A DNA stretch of 48,959 nt from a virus (IMGVR_UViG_3300037041_000469:1-48959), one strand, 5' to 3'; shown: positions 1-7,480, numbered from the stretch's first letter. A program made the numbers and translations. Notes: generated by a model not told the origin, from the letters alone.

Positions 1-139
1 CAATAGTTTTGATTGCATGGATAAGCGTGGTTACTCCTTCTGGTGGGTTTACATTAAGTAGTAAATACGCCTGTAGTTTGTTCCAGTCTTCGTGTGAGGT
101 TATTGCCGCGCATAGGGATTTTACTTTGTCTGTTGTCAT
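1..139 (-). CDS. Partial gene downstream of portal (3' part outside window)
   Basis: The ATG at 137-139 on the minus strand overlaps the portal stop codon in an ATGA junction, and the frame stays open for 46 codons to the edge of the window. The visible N-terminus begins MTTDKVKSLCAAITSHEDWN and is unremarkable. Its place directly after the portal gene, with translational coupling, suggests a small virion-assembly protein, but no family is recognised. It is truncated by the window, not broken. Confidence 0.6.
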   Translation of the reverse strand, partial: MTTDKVKSLCAAITSHEDWNKLQAYLLLNVNPPEGVTTLIHAIKTI

Positions 140-2622
140 GTTTGTGTTGGTGTTTCTTCCATCTCAACTTCTTCGGTAGCTTCTGGAGTTTCGACTTCCA
201 TTTCTTCAGTCTCTTCTTCCTCTGGCTCCTCTTCTTCCATCTCTGGAGCTTCCATCTCTGGTTGTTCTGCTTTCGTCTTACCTTTCATCTTCTGAATCTC
301 AGCGCGGGCTTTAGCCTTCTGAAGCGCAAGTTGGGTGATACCTTGTTCCTTGCGTTGCTCTGTGCGTTGAGCGTGTGATATAGAAGCCTTGCCGATTGCG
401 ATGTCAGCGAGTTTCTTCTTGGTATCAATCTCAATGCCAGACTTAGCAGTGAGGTATTGAAGTTTGATGTCTTCTTCGGAGTTTGGTTGACCAGATTTTT
501 GAGCTTCAGCTTCTGCCATCTGAACATACACTTGCTGGAGTTCGTCGGCCATTCCTTGAGCCTCGTTCATTCCCTGCATGAATTGTTTCAAGAAGTCCTG
601 CTTCGATGGGTCTTTGCTGATATACTCAACGTGCGCCATGATGTGACCACCCTTGAACTTGATAGCACGAACCGCTTTCGAGATTTCGGAAAACTCTGGA
701 TTGCCTTGCTGCACGGATTGCAGGTTCATCTGCAACTGCATTGCCAAGTCTTGGAAGTGACCTTGAGCGTGTTCGATGTGCGGATCAGTTGGTAGCACAG
801 GGAAGTTTGCAGGGTTGACGAACGCATCAGTCATACCAGCGTTCTCAAACCCAATAATACGGGCAGTATCGTCGATCTTGCTTGGCTTAGTATTCCGGTA
901 GCGAGCTACGTTGTCTCGGCCAGATAGCGCGGCGATTGCGTCCTTAACTGCATTCTCCTGCCCTTCGTTTGCTGGAGTGATTGCTGTAATCTGCAATAGT
1001 TTTTCTGCTGTGATGAGCTTGAACGATGGGCTACCTGCACCATTAATTAGGTTGGAGCGGATGCTTGTGATGTTCTTCCATTGCGCGGCTTCTTTCGGAG
1101 TGCCGAGTTCTTCAAGAATCTCATAGAACTTCTTCACATACTCGTATCCATCATCGCTGGATTTTGAGCTTACGAAGCGTTTGTAGAGTTGTTTGAAGTA
1201 AAGGGTTTGGCACTCGTTGAATCGGCGAATCTGAGTTCCAGATAGTTTAGCTGACTCGGCGGCATCCAGTTCTGCTTCGCCTTTTGTCCTCTGCTTTCCT
1301 CCAGCGGTAGGAGCATTGATACGATACTGCCCCATGCCCCTATACATATCTCCCATGAAGAACTGCATGAAGCTCATGCTTTCTGCTACTGGAAGTTGGA
1401 AGCGGTTCTGGATGAACTTTGCTCCATCTGGCATTACGCTGATAGGCAACCATTCCATCTGCTTCAGCATCTTGGTTGCGTCTGGCCCTTGTCCTTCGAT
1501 CATCAACATGGAGTTGAGTCGAACGGCATCAACCAGCGAGTTCATTGTGAAGTCATACTGGCGGCAGGCAACGAACGCAGATTCTGCTTGGCTCTTGATG
1601 TCTTGGAAGAGTCCGCTACCAACTGAGTCGGTGAGCATATACATGATCTCATCCCATGAATCGAAAAGTCCAATCTTGAGCATCATAAACCCGTGTTGGG
1701 TTCGGATGTCATCTTCGCTGATCTTGCCAGCACCTTTGATGTTGGAGTTGATATAGTCGGAAATTGGTTGGTAGTCTTGAAGGATGATTGCCTTGCTGAT
1801 CTTGCCATCAAACTCCCTCCAGTAGACTTCGTAGAGGTCGATCTTTTGGTTTACCGATAGTGACCAGTTGAATCCAGATTCGCTGATCGTGCGGAAGAAG
1901 TCTTCACGGGTCTTGCGGTGGTTGCTAAATGCGCGGTGGAATCGGATAGCGTCAATTGCAGCGTCCACATTCCATCCCATTGCTTCTGCTGCTGCACGAT
2001 TCTCGATCTTCTTGTAGAGTTCGTATGGAGTCAAACGGACACGGCGAACAAACTCCTCAAGGTTGCAGAAGTCGATCCTAATGTCGTCTGGAAAGAGAAG
2101 GTCGGAAAGGAAGACGTGTTCTGGCATCCATCCCATTGGTGAATCCCACATTCCGATGCCTTTTCCATACAGCAACATTTCCTCAAGGTCTTGCTCTGTA
2201 TTGTAGAGGTATCCGGGCCATTCTCGGATTGCTTGGTCAAATGCTTGGGAAATGTTTTCGGAGTTAACGAGTCGTTCTTTTTCATTTCCAAATTTGCTCT
2301 TGATCGTGCAACAAGCCTGCCGCTCTGTAATCACATCGTAGTAACTGGACTTCTGGTTATCAACGATAAATCCAAGTTGTCCGTAGTTCACATCTGATTG
2401 CCAAGGTAGTCGCTTCTCTGCGAGCTTGCTGTATCCCGTAGGCGGGAACATCTTATACGCCTTATAGATACGGATGCGTTTGTTCTCGCGCCCGATGTTA
2501 GCAAGTCGCAGATGATTTGCTATGTTCCAGCAATGCGAGGCATTGGAGATTCGTGTTTCTGGTGGTTTGCCGTCTTGATCTAAAACAGCAAGTGAGAAGT
2601 TGTCGTTACCTACGGATAGCAT
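136..2622 (-). CDS. Portal protein (podovirus type)
   Basis: An 828-residue protein with the character of podoviral portal proteins, which form the dodecameric ring through which DNA enters and leaves the capsid and to which the tail attaches. The body is mixed alpha/beta with many aromatic residues (YEVYWREFDG near residue 270, QFFMGDMYRGMGQYR near 435). From about residue 700 it becomes a long Gln/Lys/Ala-rich helical region, ending in a strongly acidic Glu/Thr/Pro tail (about residues 785-828). The length is at the upper end for portals because of this tail. It lies next to the terminase gene on the opposite strand, a usual packaging-module pairing. A dispersed palindrome sits 13 nt upstream of the start, and only a weak AAAGG-like ribosome site is visible. 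The call rests on overall resemblance and context. Confidence 0.75.
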   Translation of the reverse strand: MLSVGNDNFSLAVLDQDGKPPETRISNASHCWNIANHLRLANIGRENKRIRIYKAYKMFPPTGYSKLAEKRLPWQSDVNYGQLGFIVDNQKSSYYDVITERQACCTIKSKFGNEKERLVNSENISQAFDQAIREWPGYLYNTEQDLEEMLLYGKGIGMWDSPMGWMPEHVFLSDLLFPDDIRIDFCNLEEFVRRVRLTPYELYKKIENRAAAEAMGWNVDAAIDAIRFHRAFSNHRKTREDFFRTISESGFNWSLSVNQKIDLYEVYWREFDGKISKAIILQDYQPISDYINSNIKGAGKISEDDIRTQHGFMMLKIGLFDSWDEIMYMLTDSVGSGLFQDIKSQAESAFVACRQYDFTMNSLVDAVRLNSMLMIEGQGPDATKMLKQMEWLPISVMPDGAKFIQNRFQLPVAESMSFMQFFMGDMYRGMGQYRINAPTAGGKQRTKGEAELDAAESAKLSGTQIRRFNECQTLYFKQLYKRFVSSKSSDDGYEYVKKFYEILEELGTPKEAAQWKNITSIRSNLINGAGSPSFKLITAEKLLQITAITPANEGQENAVKDAIAALSGRDNVARYRNTKPSKIDDTARIIGFENAGMTDAFVNPANFPVLPTDPHIEHAQGHFQDLAMQLQMNLQSVQQGNPEFSEISKAVRAIKFKGGHIMAHVEYISKDPSKQDFLKQFMQGMNEAQGMADELQQVYVQMAEAEAQKSGQPNSEEDIKLQYLTAKSGIEIDTKKKLADIAIGKASISHAQRTEQRKEQGITQLALQKAKARAEIQKMKGKTKAEQPEMEAPEMEEEEPEEEETEEMEVETPEATEEVEMEETPTQT

Positions 2623-2635
2623 AATAATTAGACCT

Positions 2636-2651
2636 TTATCGTTTACGATAA
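2636..2651. repeat. Dispersed palindrome, site 1
   Basis: TTATCGTTTACGATAA, 16 bp. It overlaps the last two codons and stop of the gene ending at 2643 and lies 13 nt upstream of the portal start codon. Confidence 0.9.
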
Positions 2652-3020
2652 TTTATTCAAGGCATTTCTTCGTTTGTTACACGAAGAACATCCTCTCGCT
2701 TTATGCTCAAGTTTAGTTCCTAAAACCTTATCAGTAGCCGCTGCTACAGTGTGGATAGCTTGGGCAATACGATCACCAAGTCCATCAGCATACCAGCAAC
2801 GCTCGCTTGGTTGACGCTGGCAGATTTGATCTTCGACCATCTGTTCAATGTTGCTTGGAAGTTCAACTCCGTTTGAGCGATAATCCTTCTGGATATTCTG
2901 CATCAAGCTACTCCATGTGCTTCCGTAAACAATAGCAGGAAATTTGAGTTTATCGCGTTTGATCTCATACTTCCAATACCAACCACCGACGGGAGCGAGG
3001 TTTTTGTTTTTCAGTTTCAT
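2643..3020 (-). CDS. Small phage protein with C-terminal CxxC motif
   Basis: A 125-residue protein of unknown function. The C-terminus carries ARGCSSCNKRRNALNKL, a Cys-x2-Cys-x-Lys-Arg motif followed by a short helix. Similar tails occur in many small phage proteins and may bind a metal ion. The gene is transcribed towards the portal and is divergent from the terminase gene, with only 36 nt between the two starts. Its stop codon lies inside the dispersed palindrome at 2636-2651. Confidence 0.6.
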   Translation of the reverse strand: MKLKNKNLAPVGGWYWKYEIKRDKLKFPAIVYGSTWSSLMQNIQKDYRSNGVELPSNIEQMVEDQICQRQPSERCWYADGLGDRIAQAIHTVAAATDKVLGTKLEHKARGCSSCNKRRNALNKLS

Positions 3021-3056
3021 CTTGCCTTTGCACGGAAAATATATTTTCTTATTGAT

Positions 3057-5864
3057 ATGTCAAGAGTTTTTTCTTCCAACAAGGGTATTCAAAAATATGG
3101 GATGAAGTTCCCAGAAAACATGGACGAACTTGGGATAGAACTTTATTGCTATGCAATTTCCCGTGGAGAGTATGGAAAAGAATACTGCGTTAAGCACAAT
3201 ATTAACCTAACAGATTTTAAATTACTCTCTCCATCTGAACATTTCCTTAATGCTGTGAAACTTCAATGGCCGACTGAGGTTTCTATCTACAGTCGAGGAT
3301 ACACAAATACTCAGTTGATTAGGACACTGGATGAGTTGTGTTCCAATACTGACATCTGTTTAGCAGGCGCGGCTTCGATGGGTAAGTCATTTCCAGTTGC
3401 ACTTTGGATTTATCTTGATTGGTGTTCTGCCCCACACTGCACTTCTTCTTGGGTTGCTACAACTACTCTGGGTGCGTCTGAAGATCGTATCTGGGGTATC
3501 ATTTCTAAACTATGGAAGTCTGCCAGTGTTCAGTATGGTAAGTTGATCGACTATAGACACATGATTGTTTGGGGAGGTGCATCGAACGACGAAGATAAAG
3601 ATTATCGTAATGCGATAAAAGCTCTCGCTTTCCAGTCTGGTAACGAAGGTCAGAAAGCTATTGATACTACCCGTGGTCGTAAAAATGATCGTGTTCGCTT
3701 GGCACTTGATGAGTTGCCCGAAATGGAGTTAGGGGCAATCACTGCTCGCGTTAACCTTTCAGCCAACAACGATATTACATTTATCGGTATCGGAAACCCG
3801 TCAGCAGGCGACAACCCCCACACTCGTTGGGCTATGCCTAAAGGTCATTCTAACTTCGATTCAGTCAATCCAGACTTAATGAAGTGGGAAACGGAGACTG
3901 GCGTTTGCTTGTTCTACAATGGCATGAAGTCACCTAACTTCGATGCTCCTCCCAATGAACCATCTCCATTCCCGTTCCTTATGGATCGTAAGAAGCAGGA
4001 GATCATGCTCAAACAATGTTATGGGGATGAGAATGCTATCGACTATGTTCGTAACGCTATTGGTTGGTGGCCGAAGACTGGATTTGCTCAGACCATTCTA
4101 ACCGCTGATCTCATTCGTAACGCCGATACAAACGAAGAACCACTTTGGGATTCTGAAGGATTTACTAAGGTAGCAGGATTCGATACTGCATTTACAGTTG
4201 GTGGGGATAGGTGCGTTCTAACAATCGCCAAACTTGGGTATGTCCGTGGCACTCGCAATCGTGTTATGTGGCTTGAGAGTCAGAAGGTAATCCAACTATC
4301 TGCCAACGCCGCTGCTGAGTTTGAAATCCAACTTGCTAACGAAGTTGTTAATTATTGCCGTGCTGCTGGAGTGCAACCATCCAAATTTGGTATGGACGTG
4401 TCTGGTGATGGTGGCCGAGTTGGACAGGCTATCATTCGTGAATGGCTACGCTTTGACTCGTCTGGCGCGGCTATCGCTCTTATCTCATCTATGGGTAAAC
4501 CTACTGACCGAATCGCGGCAGAAGTTGATAAACGCCCGTGTAAGGATGTTTACGATAGGCTTGTTTCTGAGTATTACTACTCATGCTATCACGCATTCAA
4601 GAGTCGTGTCCTATTCGGAGTTGATCCTTCTTCTGATTTGGCGCGAGAACTCTGCCTTCGCCGATACACGATTAAGTCCAAAAAGATTTCCATTGAGACA
4701 AAGGATGATCTGAAAGGAAGAACAGGATACTCGCCGGATTGCTTTGTAGAGGGAACTTTAATTCTAACACCAAATGGACAAGTAAAGATTGAAGATTTGC
4801 GCCCCGGTGATGTTGTTGTGACTCCATTTGGTGTTACAAAAATTGCATTTATCCACGATGAAATTCATAATGAAATATGCAAGGTAGAGTTTAGCGACGG
4901 ACGTATTCTTGAAGGCAAAGGAAAGCATAGAGTATTCACTTGGGAGAATGGATGGGTTAGGCTTGACAAACTCTCCAGCGCATATACAATAGAGTCTCAA
5001 GAAAGACTAATTATATGGAACATCCTAAATTCATTATTCACAATAAACGAAAATATCACATTCAAACATCTGGTAGATATTATCAAGACGGGAACAGGAA
5101 TGCGGCAGAGAGACTTCTACATAGAGTCATATGGATTGAACACAATGGGTCTATTCCTGAAGGTGTTGAAATCCATCATATCAATGGTGATTGGACAGAT
5201 AACCGAATTGAAAACATGGAGCTTCTTAGTAAATCAGAACATATGCGATTGCATATGCAAGAAAGATTCAAAGACGAGCATTATTACAAAAGGAATTTGG
5301 AAAATCTTAAACTTGCTCAAGAGGCCGCAAAAGAATGGCACGCTTCAGAAGAAGGAAGAAAATGGCATAGCCAACACGCCTACAATAGTATTCTCAAACG
5401 AGAAAAACACGAAGGAACTTGCAAGCATTGCGGAAAATCAGTCATTACTCAAAACAAAAACAAGTCCAAGTATTGTAGTGGAGCCTGCTTCCAAAATGCA
5501 AATCGTGAAAAGTATAAAACAAATACTCTTACTTGCATTATATGTTCTAAAGAATTTAAGTCTGAACCGTGGAATAATCGCACGTGTTGCTCCAAGCATT
5601 GTGCAATCATCAAAAGAAACAAGGGACGCACGGGTATTAAACTTGGTCCTCGAAAACCAAAATGTGTATTATGCTAATGGAATCCTTGTAGATAACTGCT
5701 CGGACAGCTTGATCTATGCCCTCGAAATGGCGCGGCGTAATGGACTTGTTTTTATCGGAAACGATAAACCAGTTCCGACTAACAGATTTTGGGCGCGGGA
5801 CGAAGTATCAATTGATACCACTCAAGACGATGACTACGGATCAGACGATAACGGAGATTGGTAA
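3057..5864 (+). CDS. terL: Terminase large subunit containing an intein
   Basis: A 935-codon reading frame encoding the packaging motor ATPase/nuclease. The Walker A-like motif AGAASMGKS has its GKS at residues 109-111. The Walker B motif LALDELPEM has D218/E219. The C-terminal RNase H-fold nuclease shows D376 (GFDTAF), D447 (GMDVSGDG) and D561 (SPD). Directly after D561 an intein begins (Cys562), and the host protein resumes at Cys881 (CSDSLIYALEMAR). Removing 319 intein residues leaves a 616-residue terminase. The intein therefore splits the third nuclease motif, a highly conserved catalytic site of the kind inteins favour. The gene starts 36 nt from a divergent gene. Small terminase is not adjacent; a candidate is at 21159-21755. 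Confidence 0.92.
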   Translation: MSRVFSSNKGIQKYGMKFPENMDELGIELYCYAISRGEYGKEYCVKHNINLTDFKLLSPSEHFLNAVKLQWPTEVSIYSRGYTNTQLIRTLDELCSNTDICLAGAASMGKSFPVALWIYLDWCSAPHCTSSWVATTTLGASEDRIWGIISKLWKSASVQYGKLIDYRHMIVWGGASNDEDKDYRNAIKALAFQSGNEGQKAIDTTRGRKNDRVRLALDELPEMELGAITARVNLSANNDITFIGIGNPSAGDNPHTRWAMPKGHSNFDSVNPDLMKWETETGVCLFYNGMKSPNFDAPPNEPSPFPFLMDRKKQEIMLKQCYGDENAIDYVRNAIGWWPKTGFAQTILTADLIRNADTNEEPLWDSEGFTKVAGFDTAFTVGGDRCVLTIAKLGYVRGTRNRVMWLESQKVIQLSANAAAEFEIQLANEVVNYCRAAGVQPSKFGMDVSGDGGRVGQAIIREWLRFDSSGAAIALISSMGKPTDRIAAEVDKRPCKDVYDRLVSEYYYSCYHAFKSRVLFGVDPSSDLARELCLRRYTIKSKKISIETKDDLKGRTGYSPDCFVEGTLILTPNGQVKIEDLRPGDVVVTPFGVTKIAFIHDEIHNEICKVEFSDGRILEGKGKHRVFTWENGWVRLDKLSSAYTIESQERLIIWNILNSLFTINENITFKHLVDIIKTGTGMRQRDFYIESYGLNTMGLFLKVLKSIISMVIGQITELKTWSFLVNQNICDCICKKDSKTSIITKGIWKILNLLKRPQKNGTLQKKEENGIANTPTIVFSNEKNTKELASIAENQSLLKTKTSPSIVVEPASKMQIVKSIKQILLLALYVLKNLSLNRGIIARVAPSIVQSSKETRDARVLNLVLENQNVYYANGILVDNCSDSLIYALEMARRNGLVFIGNDKPVPTNRFWARDEVSIDTTQDDDYGSDDNGDW
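3603..3619. repeat. Variant dispersed palindrome with 5-nt spacer
   Basis: TTATCG-TAATG-CGATAA within the terminase gene. It has both perfect six-base arms of the dispersed palindrome but a spacer of five instead of four bases. It may be coincidental. Confidence 0.45.
4740..5696 (+). other. Intein (Hint domain, 319 codons) within terminase
   Basis: Self-splicing protein element. The N-terminal splicing block starts at the catalytic Cys (CFVEGTLILTPNG, then VKIEDLRPGDVVVTPFG). Block B is near GKGKHRVFTWENGW, with its His. The C-terminal blocks read RVLNLVLENQNVYYANG and end with VDN followed by +1 Cys of the extein. These ends match the class of inteins with N-terminal Cys, C-terminal Asn and +1 Cys. 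Between about codon 85 and codon 290 the reading frame has no recognisable endonuclease or other domain. The same DNA in another frame encodes an HNH endonuclease at 5015-5677. The middle of the intein therefore seems to be an open linker whose bases are used for the second gene. Confidence 0.93.
5015..5677 (+). CDS. HNH homing endonuclease nested out of frame in the intein
   Basis: A 220-residue protein read in a frame shifted +2 relative to terminase and lying wholly inside the intein. It contains a typical HNH core at about residues 53-78 (EIHHINGDWTDNRIENMELL, then SKSEHMRLH), preceded by the RLLHRVIWIEHNG segment usual for phage HNH endonucleases. The C-terminal half holds two Cys-rich zinc-finger-like units (CKHCGKS ... 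YCSGAC and CIICSKEF ... CCSKHC) of the sort homing enzymes use for DNA contact. An AAGAAAG ribosome-site-like stretch lies about 9 nt upstream of the ATG. Its last codons overlap the block encoding the intein C-terminal motif. It presumably drives mobility of the intein into intein-free terminase genes. Confidence 0.88.
   Translation: MEHPKFIIHNKRKYHIQTSGRYYQDGNRNAAERLLHRVIWIEHNGSIPEGVEIHHINGDWTDNRIENMELLSKSEHMRLHMQERFKDEHYYKRNLENLKLAQEAAKEWHASEEGRKWHSQHAYNSILKREKHEGTCKHCGKSVITQNKNKSKYCSGACFQNANREKYKTNTLTCIICSKEFKSEPWNNRTCCSKHCAIIKRNKGRTGIKLGPRKPKCVLC
5752..5767. repeat. Dispersed palindrome, site 2
   Basis: TTATCGGAAACGATAA within the terminase C-terminal coding region, read as F-I-G-N-D-K. 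This frame differs from the one in which most other intragenic copies are read. Confidence 0.9.
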
Positions 5865-6215
5865 AAGGTGGCCGGGTTAACTCAGCGTTATTGATGCCCA
5901 CAGGTGATCGTTTCTGTCGCTTGCATCTCAGCCGCCGACCATATAAATTTAATACTGGGCCAAGGCGTTACTCTTGGTCACGGTTTCAGTCGCAGCCCCG
6001 TGTGTTGCCGCTTGGCTATTTTCGCCACTTTAACAAGACTACTTCAAAGCTCGTAGTTAGCTGCATGACTCCATGCTTCCCAGTAAATTAGAACCCTACT
6101 CCGAAGCGTCCTTCGGCCTCATCTGTCAATTCAGAATGTCATGTTGTGCACCGACTATTAAGAAGGAATTAGCGACCCATTGGGAAGCCAGAGGCGTGAC
6201 GGGTAGTTTCAAAGA
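5865..6215. ncRNA. Structured non-coding region, candidate ncRNA
   Basis: A 350-base convergent intergenic region without a credible gene but rich in base-pairing. Domain 1 is closed by GTGGC (5868-5872) with GCCAC (6024-6028). It encloses three hairpins: GATGC 5893-5897 with GCATC 5923-5927, stacked on ACAG 5900-5903 with CTGT 5914-5917; CCAAG 5960-5964 with CTTGG 5973-5977; and CACGG 5979-5983 with CCGTG 5998-6002. Domain 2 is closed by an 8-bp perfect helix, GCTTCCCA 6075-6082 with TGGGAAGC 6181-6188. It encloses the hairpin CCGAAG-CGTC-CTTCGG at 6101-6116. A further GCATG-ACTC-CATGC hairpin at 6063-6076 overlaps the closing helix by two bases. No known RNA family was recognised. The transcribed strand cannot be decided, because pairings work on either. 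Confidence 0.5.
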
Positions 6216-6443
6216 TCAATCGAGAATACCTTCAAGTTCCAAGGTATTCGCTACTTCTTCTGGCACTACGATACGGATCATTTTCTCCCCGTCAAGGAAA
6301 CCTAACATTTCTCTCAATCGAATATCAGTTTTCTTTACCCAACATTGGTTGAACCTCTGCCTAAACAGAATTTTTGTTGGACTTTCACTTACTTCAGTTC
6401 CTTCGCAGATGATGCGGGATTCAAATATATTATTTGTAGTCAT
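6216..6443 (-). CDS. Small hypothetical protein
   Basis: A 75-residue protein, third gene of a compact minus-strand operon. Its start lies inside the 3' end of the HNH gene (14-nt overlap). The sequence, with RQRFNQCWVKKTDIRLREML and a VVPEEVANTLELEG tail, looks like a real globular protein, but no family is recognised. It ends beside the structured intergenic region. Confidence 0.5.
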   Translation of the reverse strand: MTTNNIFESRIICEGTEVSESPTKILFRQRFNQCWVKKTDIRLREMLGFLDGEKMIRIVVPEEVANTLELEGILD

Positions 6444-6744
6444 AAATTAAATAGCCTTTATCTCTGGCCCATGCAGGATTGTCGTGAATTTTTGTGTGGC
6501 ACGGGCGACAAACAGCCATAAATGTTGCCATGTTGTAAAGATTTTTCCCTCGTTTTGCTTTATGATGAATGTCGGTAGCTGGACAACCGCACACTTCGCA
6601 ATCGGGTTGAATTCTAAAGTAAAGATTTCGCGCAACTTTATACTTTTCATTCTCTTCACGCTTGCGGTCACTGAATGCCTTTAGTTTTCCTCCGCGCTTT
6701 TTGAAACCCGTTTTTGCTTTAAGTGGGGTTTTTCTTCGTAGCAT
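6430..6744 (-). CDS. HNH endonuclease-like protein
   Basis: A 104-residue protein with a basic N-terminus (MLRRKTPLKAKTGFKKRGGK), common in small phage HNH proteins. It has a zinc-binding HNH fold: CEVCGCPATDIHHKAKRGKN followed by CRPCHTKIHDNPAW. The two CxxC pairs would hold zinc and the HH/N/H residues the catalytic metal. Such enzymes are often found near terminase genes, where some aid packaging, but it could also act in recombination. It overlaps the upstream regulator gene by 64 nt and the downstream gene by 14 nt, so all three are likely cotranscribed. Confidence 0.75.
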   Translation of the reverse strand: MLRRKTPLKAKTGFKKRGGKLKAFSDRKREENEKYKVARNLYFRIQPDCEVCGCPATDIHHKAKRGKNLYNMATFMAVCRPCHTKIHDNPAWARDKGYLIYDYK

Positions 6745-6986
6745 AGTGCGATTACTTTCTCTACTTGTTCTTTCTTTAGGATGCTCTTGGAGTTTACTTC
6801 GATCTGGTTGATGAGTGATCCAGTCACTCCGATCTTCTCTCCAAGCTCTCGGACAGTCAGCCGCAACATCCTGCGAGTCTCACGCAACTGGGTGGCGAAA
6901 GTTTTCCTCCCGATAGAACGAACCATGCGCGATTGCTCGTAGGCAGTCATGCAGGACTCGTATGCGTCTTCTAAAGGATGTCTCAT
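6681..6986 (-). CDS. XRE-type helix-turn-helix regulator
   Basis: A 101-residue DNA-binding protein with a lambda-repressor-like helix-turn-helix at about residues 30-70 (RRMLRLTVRELGEKIGVTGS, then LINQIEVNSKSI). The C-terminus is basic. It is first in a three-gene minus-strand operon and divergent from 7049. Its promoter shares a 12-bp inverted repeat with the opposite promoter, so it probably represses or balances both. It is a candidate binder for that operator, and possibly for the dispersed palindromes. Confidence 0.75.
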   Translation of the reverse strand: MRHPLEDAYESCMTAYEQSRMVRSIGRKTFATQLRETRRMLRLTVRELGEKIGVTGSLINQIEVNSKSILKKEQVEKVIALCYEEKPHLKQKRVSKSAEEN

Positions 6987-6994
6987 TTCCAGAA

Positions 6995-7040
6995 AAAATA
7001 AACCAAGAGTATTGACAAGTCAACACTTTTTTGATACTAT
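6995..7040. promoter_or_regulatory. Divergent promoters sharing a palindromic operator
   Basis: The plus-strand promoter has TTGACA at 7012-7017, a 17-bp spacer and TACTAT at 7035-7040. The minus-strand promoter has TTGACT (7023 to 7018), 17 bp and TATTTT (7000 to 6995). The two -35 boxes together form the inverted repeat TTGACAAGTCAA (7012-7023). Each start codon lies 8 nt after its -10 box, so both messages would be nearly or fully leaderless. Confidence 0.65.
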
Positions 7041-7048
7041 GATTGCTT

Positions 7049-7426
7049 ATGGATAACACAAACCCAATGAATAAATTAAACCCGAAACTTGAAGAGTTGA
7101 TAGCCAGCGTAAGGAAGACAGTTTTAGTTACAAATATGTCTCTCGCCACTGCACTTGAAACTTCTTTCATGGCTACCTACGAAAATAAAAATGGCATCTG
7201 CTCTATGGCAATGAGGAAAGATAACACAGCTATCATGCTCGCCAATGGAACTGGAGGAGATGTGGTTTACAAATGTGATTTCATCATCAGCGGAGAAGGC
7301 ATCGGTGAACGCCGCGCCGTATTCCAATGTGAAGACGCAGAGAGTGCAGAAGAGATTTACGAACTACTCAACGACAGGATGTATGCTTGGTCAAATGGTG
7401 AGATCAACGAAGTAGGTGTAGACTAA
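7049..7426 (+). CDS. Hypothetical early protein
   Basis: A 125-residue acidic protein without a recognised family. The ATG at 7049 is chosen over the TTG two codons upstream because it sits 8 nt after the -10 box of the divergent promoter. The protein has a helical N-terminus (PKLEELIASVRKTVLVTNMS), a central beta-rich part and an acidic C-terminal helix (DAESAEEIYELLNDRMYAW). As the first gene right of the XRE regulator it would be under that regulator's control. A dispersed palindrome follows its stop codon directly. Confidence 0.6.
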   Translation: MDNTNPMNKLNPKLEELIASVRKTVLVTNMSLATALETSFMATYENKNGICSMAMRKDNTAIMLANGTGGDVVYKCDFIISGEGIGERRAVFQCEDAESAEEIYELLNDRMYAWSNGEINEVGVD

Positions 7427-7442
7427 TTATCGGAACCGATAA
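7427..7442. repeat. Dispersed palindrome, site 3
   Basis: TTATCGGAACCGATAA, starting at the base after the stop codon of the preceding gene and ending 9 bp before a TTGACA box at 7452. Confidence 0.9.
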
Positions 7443-7451
7443 AAAAGATGC

Positions 7452-7480
7452 TTGACATAGAATACAACCTGTAGTAGTTT
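7452..7480 (+). promoter_or_regulatory. Likely promoter for the replication operon
   Basis: A perfect TTGACA -35 box at 7452-7457, a 17-bp spacer and a weak TAGTTT -10 box at 7475-7480. It is flanked upstream by a dispersed palindrome. Transcription would start near 7487 and yield a leader of about 155 nt. Confidence 0.45.

Noticed and set aside
4990-5690. Sequencing frameshifts as the explanation of the nested HNH frame
   Set aside because: Two compensating errors would be needed, and the terminase frame would still have to be open by chance for over 200 codons. Chance is unlikely, but read-level confirmation is listed as a check.
5868-6028. tRNA, tmRNA or group I intron in the structured gap
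   Set aside because: Although a cloverleaf-like layout and a tRNA-Gln-like stretch on the minus strand can be drawn, there is no T-arm, no 7-base anticodon loop, no tag peptide and no conserved intron core.
5858-6450. Two plus-strand frames (77 and 125 codons) across the terminase-HNH gap
   Set aside because: The composition is unlike protein, one overlaps a better minus-strand gene, and the region is dominated by base-paired arms, favouring a non-coding element.
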